From JAXJQF01 sp036311285 (GTDB lineage Bacteria > Pseudomonadota > Gammaproteobacteria > Enterobacterales > Succinivibrionaceae), in NCBI GenBank assembly GCA_036311285.1, contig JAXJQF010000006.1:1-64000 (forward strand): DNA of 64,000 nucleotides, given 5' to 3'. This document shows, in pieces, positions 28,113 through 36,767 of the stretch (within the stretch, counting starts at the first letter, position 1; each line of letters opens with the position of its first letter). Both the position numbers and the translations under genes were made by a program. The notes beneath the pieces are model-generated. The model did no database searches and had not been told where the DNA came from. It worked only from the letters and a program-made list of their open reading frames with translations.

Positions 28113-28141
28113 TTCTTTTTGTTTTTAACTAAATTATTGTG

Positions 28142-28178
28142 AAGAAGGACATAAGTAACTTATGTCCTTCTTGTTTGG
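28142..28178 (+). terminator. Terminator of the minor-pilin operon
   Basis: A perfect 14-bp stem (28142-28155 with 28159-28172) closed by a TAA loop. The T run after it is broken (TTGTTTGG). Confidence 0.75.
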
Positions 28179-28234
28179 TTATTTATAAAATTAAATGTTA
28201 AAAAATATATATTATTATATGAAATAATTTATGA

Positions 28235-29086
28235 TTATACTGGTTGGTTTAAATATTCTAAACGAATTGATGCTTCATTATCTTTTCTTAAATGATTTAA
28301 AAGTTCTTCCATAACATTTTGTAAATCCTCAAATAATCCATATGGACTATTTAGAATAATCATACCAGAACCATTCATACCAAATTCTTCTTGCTTTGAA
28401 ACGTTAAGTTCAGCTAATAGAGTTGATTGTATATTTAGTTTTTTAAACGAGTTAATGAATGTATAACTTTCGTTATTAGATGTACCTAATACAGGGTACC
28501 ATATTGCATATACACCTTGCGGAAATTTCTCAATAGCTTTTTTAACTAGTTTTACAATACCAGTGTAATCGGTTTTCATTTCATATGAAGGGTCTATCAA
28601 AATTAAACCACGTTTAATTTTGGGAGGAAGAAGGGCTAGCAAGCCTTCCTCTGCACTTCTATTATGCACATGCACGTTGTTAAAATAGTGCATGTTGTAC
28701 TTTAAGTTTTTGTATTCAGTAGGATGTAACTCAATTAAATGAATGTCATCTTCTTCATTACACATTTTTGCAGCGATATAAGGAGAACCTGGATAGGTTT
28801 CAAATTCTTTTTGAAAGTCATTAGTGTTCTGAATAGTTTCAAAATATTCAGGAATAAGCTTATTTAGGTTCTCAGATGTTATAACTTTTGAGATACCATC
28901 TGTAAATTCTTCAGTCTTTTGGCTCCAAACACTTTTTAAGGAGTAAATGCCTGCACCTGAGTGAGTGTCAATGTAGGTCATAGGTTTTTTCTTTTTGTGC
29001 AGATACTTTAAAATCATGCATAATATACTGTGCTTTAGAACATCAGCATGATTACCTGCATGAAAACCATGTCTGTAACTTAACAT
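28235..29086 (-). CDS. rlmJ: 23S rRNA (adenine-2030-N6)-methyltransferase
   Basis: 283-residue SAM-dependent methyltransferase (E. coli RlmJ 280) that modifies A2030 of 23S rRNA. It starts MLSYRHGFHAGNHADVLKH, the family's hallmark, with DTHSGAGIY (SAM site), LIELHP and the catalytic DPSYE. AGGAGA precedes the ATG at 29086, which is preferred over an upstream in-frame start that lies in the yheS intergenic space. It is downstream of yheS on the same strand, 16 bases away, so likely cotranscribed. Confidence 0.94.
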   Translation of the reverse strand: MLSYRHGFHAGNHADVLKHSILCMILKYLHKKKKPMTYIDTHSGAGIYSLKSVWSQKTEEFTDGISKVITSENLNKLIPEYFETIQNTNDFQKEFETYPGSPYIAAKMCNEEDDIHLIELHPTEYKNLKYNMHYFNNVHVHNRSAEEGLLALLPPKIKRGLILIDPSYEMKTDYTGIVKLVKKAIEKFPQGVYAIWYPVLGTSNNESYTFINSFKKLNIQSTLLAELNVSKQEEFGMNGSGMIILNSPYGLFEDLQNVMEELLNHLRKDNEASIRLEYLNQPV

Positions 29087-29102
29087 AAAATCTCCTACTA
29101 AT

Positions 29103-31058
29103 TTAATTATTTTGTCTATTAAATTCGTCAACTAAGGTTTGTAGTTCATCGCTGTTTTCTAACCATTCTATTTCAATTTCTTCTAAATTTCCATTTATAG
29201 AATGTAACTCAATTGTTAACGAATTTAGCTTGTCTTTGTTTTCTGCATCGTAAATAGAACCGTCTGCAAGTAACTCTTCAATTTCTTTTTTACGAGCAGT
29301 AAGTTCCTCCATTTTTTTCTCAGCTTTAGTTATTTTATCCTTCAAAGGTTTAATACTTTGTCTAAATTCGGATTCAAGACGCTTTTGCTCTTTTGATTTG
29401 TAAGAACCATTGTTGTTCTTAGAATTACTTTCAGCAGATGTACCAATTATAGCTTTGTTTTCTGCTTTTTTAGTTTCTTGTTCAAGCTTTGCTTGCTCTT
29501 CTAGGTATTTATTGTAGTCGTCTAAGTCTCCATTAAATTGAGATACAGATGAGTTTGCTACAATATAGAATTCGTCGGTTGTCGTTCTTAATAAATGTCT
29601 ATCATGTGAAACAACAATTAATGTGCCTTTAAATGAAGATAAAGCTACGACAATTGCTTCACGCATTTGTATATCCAAATGGTTTGTAGGTTCGTCGAGT
29701 AATAGTAAATTTGGTTTTTGCCATACTATTAAGGCTAAAACAAGTCTTGCTTTTTCTCCACCACTAAAGTGTTTTATTTCTTCAAGTGCTTTATCTCCAC
29801 TAAAACCAAATCCACCTAAGAAAGAACGCAACTCTTGTTCTTTTACATCTGGACTTAATCTTTGTAGATGTTGTAATGGAGAATCGGTTAATACTAGATA
29901 TTCTAATTGATGTTGAGCAAAGTAGCCGATTTTTATTCCTTTGGCGAAGGTTATATTTCCATTTATAGGAGGAATTTCCCCTGCCAGTGTTTTTATGAAG
30001 GTTGATTTCCCTGCTCCGTTCTTACCAAGTAAACCAATTCTTGCACCTGCGACAAGGTTTAGCTTGATACTATTTAATACAACATGGTCGCCATAGCCAG
30101 CATTTAAGTCTGACATGTTAACTAAATGAGTTGGTAGTTCTTCGTTGTCAAAGAACTTAAATGAGAATGGAGAATCAACTTGAGCTAGAACGATTTGTTC
30201 CATTTTCTCCATGGCTTTTAATCTACTTTGAGCTTGCTTTGCTTTTGAAGCTTTATATCTAAATCTTTCTACAAAAGCTCTCATATGGTTTAATTGGTTT
30301 TGTTGTTTTTCAAATAAGGCTTGTTCTAGAGCCATTCTTTGAGCTCTTTCTTTTTCAAAGCTGGAGTAGTTTCCGGTATATGAATTTAATTTTTTGTTCT
30401 CAATTTGAATGATATGAGTACATATATTGTCTAAAAAATCTCGGTCATGAGAGATAATAATTAAAGTACCAGTATATCTTTTTAGCCATCCTTCAAGCCA
30501 AATCACTGTATCTAAATCAAGGTGGTTTGTTGGTTCGTCAAGAAGCAGAAGGTCTGATGGACATATTAAGGCTTTTGCTAGATTTAAGCGCATTCTCCAT
30601 CCACCTGAGAAGTTTTTAGTTGGTTGGTTGATTTCTTCTTTTGAAAAACCTAATCCAAATAATAACGCTTCAGCTCTAGATTTTATGGTATATGCTCCAG
30701 CATGTTCTAATTGTTCATGAATTGATGCAAGTAGATTTCCATCATTGCTATGCTCAGCATCTTCAAGCTGCTTACAAAGGTCTCTATATCTTGTATCACC
30801 ATCAATAATATAATCTAGTGCAGTTTGTTCAAGACCAGGGGTTTCTTGTTCAATAGAACTTATTAGCCAATTTTTGGGAATAGTAACTGAACCTTGTTCT
30901 AGGCTTAACTTATTTTTTAAAATAGCGAATAAAGTTGATTTTCCACAACCGTTTTTCCCAACTAATCCAACTCTTTTTTGTGGAAAAATGGTAGCAGATG
31001 CTTCACTTAGAAGAACGTTTGTTCCTCTCATTACTTCTATATTATTTATATATATCAT
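29103..31058 (-). CDS. yheS: ABC-F family ATPase YheS
   Basis: 651-residue ribosome-associated ABC-F protein with two ATP-binding cassettes and no membrane segments. Both cassettes are complete: Walker A GKNGCGKST and GKNGAGKST, signatures FSGGWRMRL and FSGGEKARL, and two LLLLDEPTNHLDL/I Walker B sites. An arm linker rich in Arg/Lys/Gln lies between them, and a charged coiled-coil tail follows. Similarity to E. coli YheS is strong throughout. The ATG at 31058 fits the family start (MIYINN); an upstream GTG at 31076 gives six extra residues, and neither has a good ribosome binding site. Confidence 0.94.
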   Translation of the reverse strand: MIYINNIEVMRGTNVLLSEASATIFPQKRVGLVGKNGCGKSTLFAILKNKLSLEQGSVTIPKNWLISSIEQETPGLEQTALDYIIDGDTRYRDLCKQLEDAEHSNDGNLLASIHEQLEHAGAYTIKSRAEALLFGLGFSKEEINQPTKNFSGGWRMRLNLAKALICPSDLLLLDEPTNHLDLDTVIWLEGWLKRYTGTLIIISHDRDFLDNICTHIIQIENKKLNSYTGNYSSFEKERAQRMALEQALFEKQQNQLNHMRAFVERFRYKASKAKQAQSRLKAMEKMEQIVLAQVDSPFSFKFFDNEELPTHLVNMSDLNAGYGDHVVLNSIKLNLVAGARIGLLGKNGAGKSTFIKTLAGEIPPINGNITFAKGIKIGYFAQHQLEYLVLTDSPLQHLQRLSPDVKEQELRSFLGGFGFSGDKALEEIKHFSGGEKARLVLALIVWQKPNLLLLDEPTNHLDIQMREAIVVALSSFKGTLIVVSHDRHLLRTTTDEFYIVANSSVSQFNGDLDDYNKYLEEQAKLEQETKKAENKAIIGTSAESNSKNNNGSYKSKEQKRLESEFRQSIKPLKDKITKAEKKMEELTARKKEIEELLADGSIYDAENKDKLNSLTIELHSINGNLEEIEIEWLENSDELQTLVDEFNRQNN

Positions 31059-31165
31059 TTTGTATTTATAATTCACAACTTAAAACAGACTATATTATAC
31101 AGAAAATTAGGTCAGATTGGTTTATTTTGATATATAGGAAAAGTTTAGAAAGGGGGGTGATAAAA

Positions 31166-31225
31166 ATGAAGTATGTTGAGTGGTGTATATTGAGAGTAAA
31201 TAAAGAACTTGTTGTTCTATTATAA
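31166..31225 (+). CDS. Candidate 19-residue small ORF with strong ribosome binding site
   Basis: ATG at 31166 to TAA at 31225 encodes a 19-residue peptide starting MKYVEWCILRVN and ending ELVVLL. AGGGGGGTGAT ends just before it and matches the consensus AAGGAGGTGAT in nine of eleven bases, among the strongest Shine-Dalgarno sequences in the window. A 12-bp terminator hairpin overlaps the stop codon. It may be a small protein, or the coding part of a short RNA. I recognise no family and no clear promoter. Confidence 0.35.
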   Translation: MKYVEWCILRVNKELVVLL

Positions 31226-31257
31226 AACTCCTTAGCTTTAACTAAGGAGTTTTAATT
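31224..31257. terminator. Bidirectional terminator after the small ORF and pdxT
   Basis: AAAACTCCTTAG (31224-31235) and CTAAGGAGTTTT (31242-31253) form a perfect 12-bp stem with a six-base loop. It can end both the plus-strand small transcript and pdxST on the minus strand. Confidence 0.85.
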
Positions 31258-31272
31258 TTAAAAGTAATTTTG

Positions 31273-31833
31273 TTAGATTAGTTTTATAAAATCTTCAAAA
31301 ATACGTGTATCATTATCAAGCTCAGGATGAAATGATAATGCAAGTTGGTTTTTGAATCTTGCCGCAACGATGCGTTCATCTATTTTAGCAAGTATTTCAA
31401 CATCTTTTGCACAAGCTTCAATATGAGGAGCTCTTATAAAGGTCATTGGAATTTTACCAAGACTTCCATATTCATGTTCTACATGAAAACTTCCTAATTG
31501 TCTTCCGTATGAATTTCTTTTTACAGTAATTGGCATAGTTTGAAGATGTGTTCGGTCGTCGTTAGATATTTTATCTGCAAGTAGAATCAAGCCTGCGCAT
31601 GTTCCCATTACTGGCATTCCATTACTTATCTGTGCTTTTAGGTTGTCGAACATATCCAAGTCTTTAATTAGTTTTCCTTGTACAGTGCTTTCGCCACCAG
31701 GAAGAATTAAAGCATCGTATGCTTTAAGTGTATCTGACTTTTGGCGCAGTTCGATAAAATCTATACCTAATTTATTAAGCATTTGCTCATGTTCAGCAAA
31801 TGCTCCTTGCACAGCAAGAATTCCAACTTTCAT
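31273..31833 (-). CDS. pdxT: Pyridoxal 5'-phosphate synthase glutaminase subunit
   Basis: 186-residue class I glutaminase that releases ammonia from glutamine and channels it to PdxS. It has GILAVQGAFAEH, LPGGEST, the nucleophile Cys in GTCAGLILLA, and the catalytic His/Glu in SFHPEL. The ATG overlaps the pdxS stop codon, so the two subunits are translationally coupled. The length is normal. Confidence 0.96.
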   Translation of the reverse strand: MKVGILAVQGAFAEHEQMLNKLGIDFIELRQKSDTLKAYDALILPGGESTVQGKLIKDLDMFDNLKAQISNGMPVMGTCAGLILLADKISNDDRTHLQTMPITVKRNSYGRQLGSFHVEHEYGSLGKIPMTFIRAPHIEACAKDVEILAKIDERIVAARFKNQLALSFHPELDNDTRIFEDFIKLI

Positions 31834-32708
31834 TATTTACCTCTTTCTGCCATTAACAGTTTGATTTCTTGTTCATTGATACCAACCATAGCTTCTCCAA
31901 GGTCTTCTGAAAGTTTTGCTATTAGTTTTGCATCTGTGTAATTTGTTACGGCTTGTACAATAGCTCTTGCTCTTTTTTCAGGATCACCTGATTTAAAAAT
32001 TCCTGAACCAACGAATACACCTTCTGCTCCTAATTGCATCATTAATGCAGCATCAGCAGGAGTAGCAACACCACCAGCAGCGAAGTTAACAACAGGAAGT
32101 TTTCCATGTTCGTGAACGTAAAGAACTAAATCATATGGAACTTGTAATTCTTTTGCTTTATTAAATAATTCGTCTTCACGCATTGAAGTAATTCTTGCAA
32201 TTTCACTATTCATCATGCGCATATGACTAACTGCTTGAACAATATCGCCTGTACCTGGTTCGCCTTTTGTTCTAATCATTGATGCACCTTCTGAGATGCG
32301 ACGTAATGCTTCACCTAAGTCTTTTGCTCCACATACAAATGGAACTTTGAATTTGTTTTTATTTATATGATAGATGTTGTCAGCAGGTGTTAATACTTCG
32401 CTTTCGTCAATGTAATCGATTTCGATTGCTTCTAAAATTTGAGCTTCTACAAAATGGCCAATTCTGCACTTCGCCATAACAGGAATTGATACAGCTTCTT
32501 GAATTCCTTGAATCATTTTAGGATCGCTCATTCTAGAAACTCCACCAGCAGCTCTTATGTCTGCCGGAATTCTTTCTAATGCCATAACGGCGCAAGCGCC
32601 TGCAGCTTCAGCGATTTTAGCTTGTTCTGGAGTTGTAACATCCATAATTACGCCGCCTTTTAACATTTGAGCAAGGTTTTTGTTTAATTCAAATCTTTCG
32701 TTATTCAT
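31833..32708 (-). CDS. pdxS: Pyridoxal 5'-phosphate synthase lyase subunit
   Basis: 291-residue TIM-barrel subunit that builds PLP from ribose-5-phosphate (or ribulose-5-phosphate), glyceraldehyde-3-phosphate and ammonia. Conserved stretches are [45 protein letters not shown] in the form [10 protein letters not shown], and [20 protein letters not shown]. This DXP-independent route replaces the PdxA/PdxJ route of E. coli and is also found in Haemophilus. It is divergent from pdxR. Confidence 0.97.
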   Translation of the reverse strand: MNNERFELNKNLAQMLKGGVIMDVTTPEQAKIAEAAGACAVMALERIPADIRAAGGVSRMSDPKMIQGIQEAVSIPVMAKCRIGHFVEAQILEAIEIDYIDESEVLTPADNIYHINKNKFKVPFVCGAKDLGEALRRISEGASMIRTKGEPGTGDIVQAVSHMRMMNSEIARITSMREDELFNKAKELQVPYDLVLYVHEHGKLPVVNFAAGGVATPADAALMMQLGAEGVFVGSGIFKSGDPEKRARAIVQAVTNYTDAKLIAKLSEDLGEAMVGINEQEIKLLMAERGK

Positions 32709-32751
32709 AATTGGTCAATCTCGTATTAAATAAAAACAGAATTTAAAATTT

Positions 32752-32800
32752 GTGTAGTGTCAATTATTGACTAGACACGTTATATACGGATAAGTATAAT
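32752..32800. promoter_or_regulatory. pdxR promoter with overlapping palindromic operator
   Basis: GTCAATTATTGAC (32759-32771) is a perfect palindrome inside a longer imperfect one. It ends against the -35 TAGACA (32772-32777), which is 17 bases from TATAAT (32795-32800), a near-consensus sigma70 promoter for pdxR. On the minus strand the same palindrome contains TTGACA (32763-32758), a possible pdxST -35 with only a weak -10. This arrangement suits a MocR regulator that represses itself and activates pdxST. Confidence 0.55.
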
Positions 32801-32871
32801 TGCATCTGGATATATTTAAATATTCAAAACAAATATAATCAGAAAGGTCAGTTTGGCATGGAGTTGTGATA

Positions 32872-34305
32872 ATGCTTACATATTCTTTCTCTGATATAGG
32901 ATCAGATTCTTTATATGAACATTTGTATAAATGTATTAGAAACGATATAACACAAGGGATTCTAAAACCAGGTGACAAACTACCATCTAAGCGAACTTTT
33001 GCAAAGAATCTGGGGATAAGTGTTATTACTATTGAGAATGCTTATGACCAGTTAATCTCAGAGGGATACGTTTATTCTATTTGTAAAAAAGGATACTTTG
33101 TTGCTGACTTTTTAAAAAACATTAAGGTAAAGATTGAGGCTTCGCATCAATTAAATACAAGCATTCAAGAATCTGACCCTTTGTATATTGCTGATTTTGT
33201 TAGTAATAGAACCTTAAAGGAGTATTTTCCTTTCACTATTTGGGCGAAAATATTAAGAGAATGTTTGCATGATTATCAAGATAAGGTGTTAGTTAATACA
33301 CCAAGTGGAGGAGCCTTAGTTCTTAGAAAAGCAATTGCCAAACATTTGCATGATTTTAGAGGGATGAATGTTGATCCTGAACAAATAGTAGTTGGGACTG
33401 GTACAGAGTATTTATACGGTCAGATTGTACAACTTTTAGGACATGACAAAATATATGGAGTAGAAGACCCTGGCTATTTTAAGATGGCTTCTGTTTATGA
33501 GGCTAATGGTGTAAAGGTTAAGTATATTAAAATGGATTCAGATGGTATTAGTGTAAAAGAACTTGAGAATGAAAATATCTCTGTAGCGCATATATCTCCA
33601 TCTCATCAATTTCCAACAGGAGTTATTACTTCGATAAGTAAAAGATATGAACTTTTAAGCTGGGCAGCAAAGGCTGATAATAGATATATTATTGAAGATG
33701 ATTATGATAGTGAATTTAGAATGATTGGTAGACCTATTCCATCTCTACAAAGTATTGATACTATTGAAAAGGTTATTTATCTAAATACCTTTTCAAAATC
33801 TATAACTCCAACGTTAAGAATCAGCTATATGGTTCTACCAAAGCAATTAGTGAACTTGTATTACAAAAAACTTTCATTTTATTCATGTCCGGTTACTACA
33901 TTAATTCAAATTGCATTGGCAAGATTTATTAGTGAAGGGTATTTTGAAAAGCATATTAATAGAATGCGAAATTATTATAAGAAGCAAAGAGATCTTTTAG
34001 TTAATTTGTTTAATGAAAGTGAAGTAAGAGACCGTGTAAAGATTTGTGAAGAGGATGCTGGACTTCATTTTGTTATACGATTAGATATCGAGATGCCAGA
34101 TAAAGAGTTCGTGGATGTAATGTTAAGGAACAGTATTAGGCTTAGTGCTCTATCTGAATATTACTTTAATAATCAAAATAAATCGGAACATGCGTTTGTA
34201 ATTAATTATTCATCATTAACTGTAGACCAAATTAGAAAGGCTATAGATGTTATGACTAAGGTGATAGTGCAGTGTAAAAGTAAGAAAAAAATTAACAAAA
34301 CATAG
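32872..34305 (+). CDS. pdxR: MocR/GntR-family transcriptional regulator, probably PdxR
   Basis: 477-residue regulator with an N-terminal GntR winged helix (about 15-75; ILKPGDKLPSKRTFAKNLGIS) fused to a fold-I aminotransferase-like domain. EDDYDSEFR and the PLP lysine in TFSKSITPTLR are present. PdxR proteins sense PLP and control pdxST; the divergent position next to pdxS supports that role here. GGAG eight bases upstream selects the ATG at 32872 over the GTG two codons earlier. Confidence 0.9.
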   Translation: MLTYSFSDIGSDSLYEHLYKCIRNDITQGILKPGDKLPSKRTFAKNLGISVITIENAYDQLISEGYVYSICKKGYFVADFLKNIKVKIEASHQLNTSIQESDPLYIADFVSNRTLKEYFPFTIWAKILRECLHDYQDKVLVNTPSGGALVLRKAIAKHLHDFRGMNVDPEQIVVGTGTEYLYGQIVQLLGHDKIYGVEDPGYFKMASVYEANGVKVKYIKMDSDGISVKELENENISVAHISPSHQFPTGVITSISKRYELLSWAAKADNRYIIEDDYDSEFRMIGRPIPSLQSIDTIEKVIYLNTFSKSITPTLRISYMVLPKQLVNLYYKKLSFYSCPVTTLIQIALARFISEGYFEKHINRMRNYYKKQRDLLVNLFNESEVRDRVKICEEDAGLHFVIRLDIEMPDKEFVDVMLRNSIRLSALSEYYFNNQNKSEHAFVINYSSLTVDQIRKAIDVMTKVIVQCKSKKKINKT

Positions 34306-34334
34306 CTTGTTTAGTCTTCGTTTTTATTTAAAAT

Positions 34335-34363
34335 TTAAGACTTTTTTCAACTTTAAGTATAAT
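34335..34363 (+). promoter_or_regulatory. Candidate sigma70 promoter of slyD
   Basis: TTAAGA (34335-34340), 17 bases, then a perfect TATAAT (34358-34363), 43 bp before the slyD ATG. Confidence 0.45.
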
Positions 34364-34406
34364 ATATAATGTGTTAGTTTTGTGTTTTCTAAAAGAGAGT
34401 AGGTTT

Positions 34407-35105
34407 ATGAAAATTTGTACAAATACAGTAGTTACTGTTGATTTTGTGGTTACAGATGAAAAAGGCCAAGTATTAGATACTAATGGCGATGAATCAATGG
34501 AAATATTAATTGGTCATTCTCATATTATTCCTGGTTTAGAAGATGCATTATTAGGAAAAGAAAAGGGTGATCGTGTTGATGTAATGATAGGCCCTGATAG
34601 AGGTTATGGTATGCCTGACCCTAGATTGATTCAAACAATTGATAAAAGTTTGTTTGATGGTATGCCTTTAAATGTAGGTGATACATTTTTAGCAGACACA
34701 GAATTAGGTCAAAAACCAATTGTAGTTAAAGAAATTCATGAAGACCATGTTGTAGTTGATGGTAATCATCCATTAGCAGGCAAGACTTTAAAGTACATGG
34801 TTGATATCTTAGAAGTAAGAGATGCAACAGATTCAGAAGTAGAACATGGACATGTTCACGGTGCAGGAGGCTGTTGTGGTGGTCATCATGGACATGGTGG
34901 GTGCTGTGGTCGTCATAAGCATCACGAACACCATGAAGAGCACGAATGTTGCTGTGGTGGACATCATGCTCATGATGAAGAACACGAATGCTGCTGTGGT
35001 CATCATGAACACGGTGAAGAACATGAATGCGGTTGTCATGAAGGCCACGAATGTACTTGTGGTAACGATTGTAAGTGTGATGATGAGTGTACTTGTAAAA
35101 AGTAA
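34407..35105 (+). CDS. slyD: FKBP-type peptidyl-prolyl isomerase SlyD with extended metal-binding tail
   Basis: 232-residue cytoplasmic isomerase and nickel chaperone (E. coli SlyD 196). The FKBP domain with IF insert covers about 1-150: VTVDFVVTDEKGQVLD, LIGHSHIIPGLEDALLGK, and GNHPLAGKTL. The last 85 or so residues are almost only Cys, His, Gly and Glu, with 18 Cys and 22 His by my count, including repeats of EHECCCG and later CxC pairs. AGG near 34401 and family alignment favour the ATG at 34407 over an upstream one. The tail should bind Ni, Zn or other soft metals; no hydrogenase or urease genes are near. Confidence 0.94.
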   Translation: MKICTNTVVTVDFVVTDEKGQVLDTNGDESMEILIGHSHIIPGLEDALLGKEKGDRVDVMIGPDRGYGMPDPRLIQTIDKSLFDGMPLNVGDTFLADTELGQKPIVVKEIHEDHVVVDGNHPLAGKTLKYMVDILEVRDATDSEVEHGHVHGAGGCCGGHHGHGGCCGRHKHHEHHEEHECCCGGHHAHDEEHECCCGHHEHGEEHECGCHEGHECTCGNDCKCDDECTCKK

Positions 35106-35151
35106 TTTAAATACAGTACAAATATAAAATTAAATAAATTTAGATTAAATT

Positions 35152-35184
35152 AAAGACCAAGTGATTTTGCTCCTTGGTCTTTTG
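35152..35184 (+). terminator. Hairpin after slyD, immediately before thiI
   Basis: AAAGACCAAG (35152-35161) and CTTGGTCTTT (35173-35182) form a perfect 10-bp stem, but only four T follow. It ends 13 bases before the thiI ATG, so it may be a terminator for slyD, or a leader hairpin for thiI. Confidence 0.65.
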
Positions 35185-35195
35185 AGTAAGAAAAA

Positions 35196-36698
35196 ATGAA
35201 ATATATTATTAAATTTTTCCCTGAAATGATTGTAAAAAGTAAATCTGTTAGACTTCATATGTCTAGAGTTTTACAAAGAAATATTCGAAATGTACTTACA
35301 AGACATTCAATCACAGTAAAAGTTCAGGATTGCTGGGATAAGTTAGTAGTAAGATTAGATGAAGAAAATACACCTTCTCAAATTGATCCAAAGGAAATCG
35401 CTAACTATTTAGTTAATATTCCAGGCATACAATCAATATTAGAGGTTGAAGAATACCAATATACTAGTATTCATGAAATTTACGAACACACTGCTAAAAT
35501 TTATGGTTCTCAAATTGAGGGTAAAACCTTTTGTGTTCGCGTAAAGAGAAAAGGAAATCAGGATTTTACATCTATAGATGTTGAAAAATATGTTGGAGGT
35601 GGCTTAAATCAACATTTTAAATCGAATGGTGTAAGATTAAAGAATGCTGATATGACAATAAACTTAGAATTAGATTTTGATAAGCTATTCTTAGTTACTA
35701 ATATTTATCAAGGTTTAGGTGGTTATCCTTTATCAACTCAAGAAGATGTATTAAGTTTAATATCAGGTGGTTTTGATTCAGGAGTTTCAACATATAAGTT
35801 TATAAAGAGAGGGTGTAAGGTTCATTATATCTTCTTCAACATGGGTGGGACTGCTCATGAAATTGGAGTTAAGCAGGAAAGTTTTTATCTTTGGGATAAA
35901 TTTGGCTCATCTCATAAGGTTAAGTTTGTGACTGTTCCTTTTGAAGAAATGATAGGGGAAATATTAACTAAAACTGACCATAGCGTACGTGGTGTTATTT
36001 TAAAAAGAATGATGATGCGAGTTGCTTCAGTTGTAGCTAAGAGAATGGGGGTTAAAGCATTAGTTACTGGTGAAAGTATTGGTCAGGTATCAAGTCAGAC
36101 CTTAACGAATTTATCTGTAATTGATGGAGTTGCAGATGCAATGATTTTAAGACCGTTGATTGTAAGTGATAAGCAAGACATTATTGACGAAGCAAGAAAG
36201 ATTGGTACTGTTCACTTTGCTGAATCAATGCCTGAATATTGTGGTGTTATCTCTGATCGTCCAACTGTAAAAGCTGATGTAAATTTTGTTGAGGCTGAAG
36301 AAAGTAAGATTGATATGTCTTTAATTGAAAAGCTTGCTGATTTATCTAAGTGGATGGATATTAGAGATATTCCAGAGGATACAAAACAAATTATTGGTGG
36401 CGATGTAGAGGCTGTTGAATTTGCTGCATCTAATGAAGTTGTTGTTGATATTCGTTCACAGGATGAAATCGATAAGAAAGAACTAGTTACAGATAAACCT
36501 CATTTAGAAATTCCATTCTTTAAGATTGCATCAGTATTTAAGGATTTAGATAATACTAAGACTTACTTATTGTACTGTGATAAAGGTGTAATGAGTAAGA
36601 TGCAAGCTATGTATCTAAGAGAACAAGGGTTCTTAAACGTTAAGGTTTATAGACCACGTGAAAAGAGTGTAGGCTGTGGATGTCTGTCTTGTAACTAA
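35196..36698 (+). CDS. thiI: tRNA 4-thiouridine synthase / thiamine thiazole sulfurtransferase ThiI
   Basis: 500-residue enzyme (E. coli 482) that transfers persulfide sulfur to tRNA U8 and, via ThiS, to the thiamine thiazole. Domains in order: N-terminal ferredoxin-like and THUMP region (about 1-170), the PP-loop ATP pyrophosphatase domain with SGGFDS (190-195), and a C-terminal rhodanese domain with its active-site Cys461 in YCDKG. The C-terminus ends with a short Cys-rich tail (GCGCLSCN). The rhodanese domain is the enterobacterial form. GAGTAAG serves as ribosome binding site. Confidence 0.95.
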   Translation: MKYIIKFFPEMIVKSKSVRLHMSRVLQRNIRNVLTRHSITVKVQDCWDKLVVRLDEENTPSQIDPKEIANYLVNIPGIQSILEVEEYQYTSIHEIYEHTAKIYGSQIEGKTFCVRVKRKGNQDFTSIDVEKYVGGGLNQHFKSNGVRLKNADMTINLELDFDKLFLVTNIYQGLGGYPLSTQEDVLSLISGGFDSGVSTYKFIKRGCKVHYIFFNMGGTAHEIGVKQESFYLWDKFGSSHKVKFVTVPFEEMIGEILTKTDHSVRGVILKRMMMRVASVVAKRMGVKALVTGESIGQVSSQTLTNLSVIDGVADAMILRPLIVSDKQDIIDEARKIGTVHFAESMPEYCGVISDRPTVKADVNFVEAEESKIDMSLIEKLADLSKWMDIRDIPEDTKQIIGGDVEAVEFAASNEVVVDIRSQDEIDKKELVTDKPHLEIPFFKIASVFKDLDNTKTYLLYCDKGVMSKMQAMYLREQGFLNVKVYRPREKSVGCGCLSCN

Positions 36699-36706
36699 TT
36701 AGAACA

Positions 36707-36740
36707 AAAATAAGGTGCTTTGGTAGCACCTTATTTTTAT
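36707..36740. terminator. Bidirectional terminator between thiI and yajL
   Basis: AAAATAAGGTGCT (36707-36719) and AGCACCTTATTTT (36725-36737) form a perfect 13-bp stem with a five-base loop and flanking A/T runs between convergent genes. Confidence 0.9.
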
Positions 36741-36767
36741 TGTTTATTCTTTATAAAATTATTGTTT

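Noticed and set aside
31091..31160. Type I toxin-antitoxin locus around the 19-codon ORF
   Set aside because: The peptide is only partly hydrophobic and I see no convincing antisense promoter, so the toxin label is not supported.
30998..31165. 75-codon plus-strand frame running into the small ORF at 31166
   Set aside because: The upstream part overlaps the yheS start and has no ribosome binding site; only the last 19 codons follow a strong one.
34833..35127. Frames on both strands within the SlyD tail
   Set aside because: They mirror the repetitive Cys/His codons; the Met/Val/Thr-rich translations are typical artefacts.
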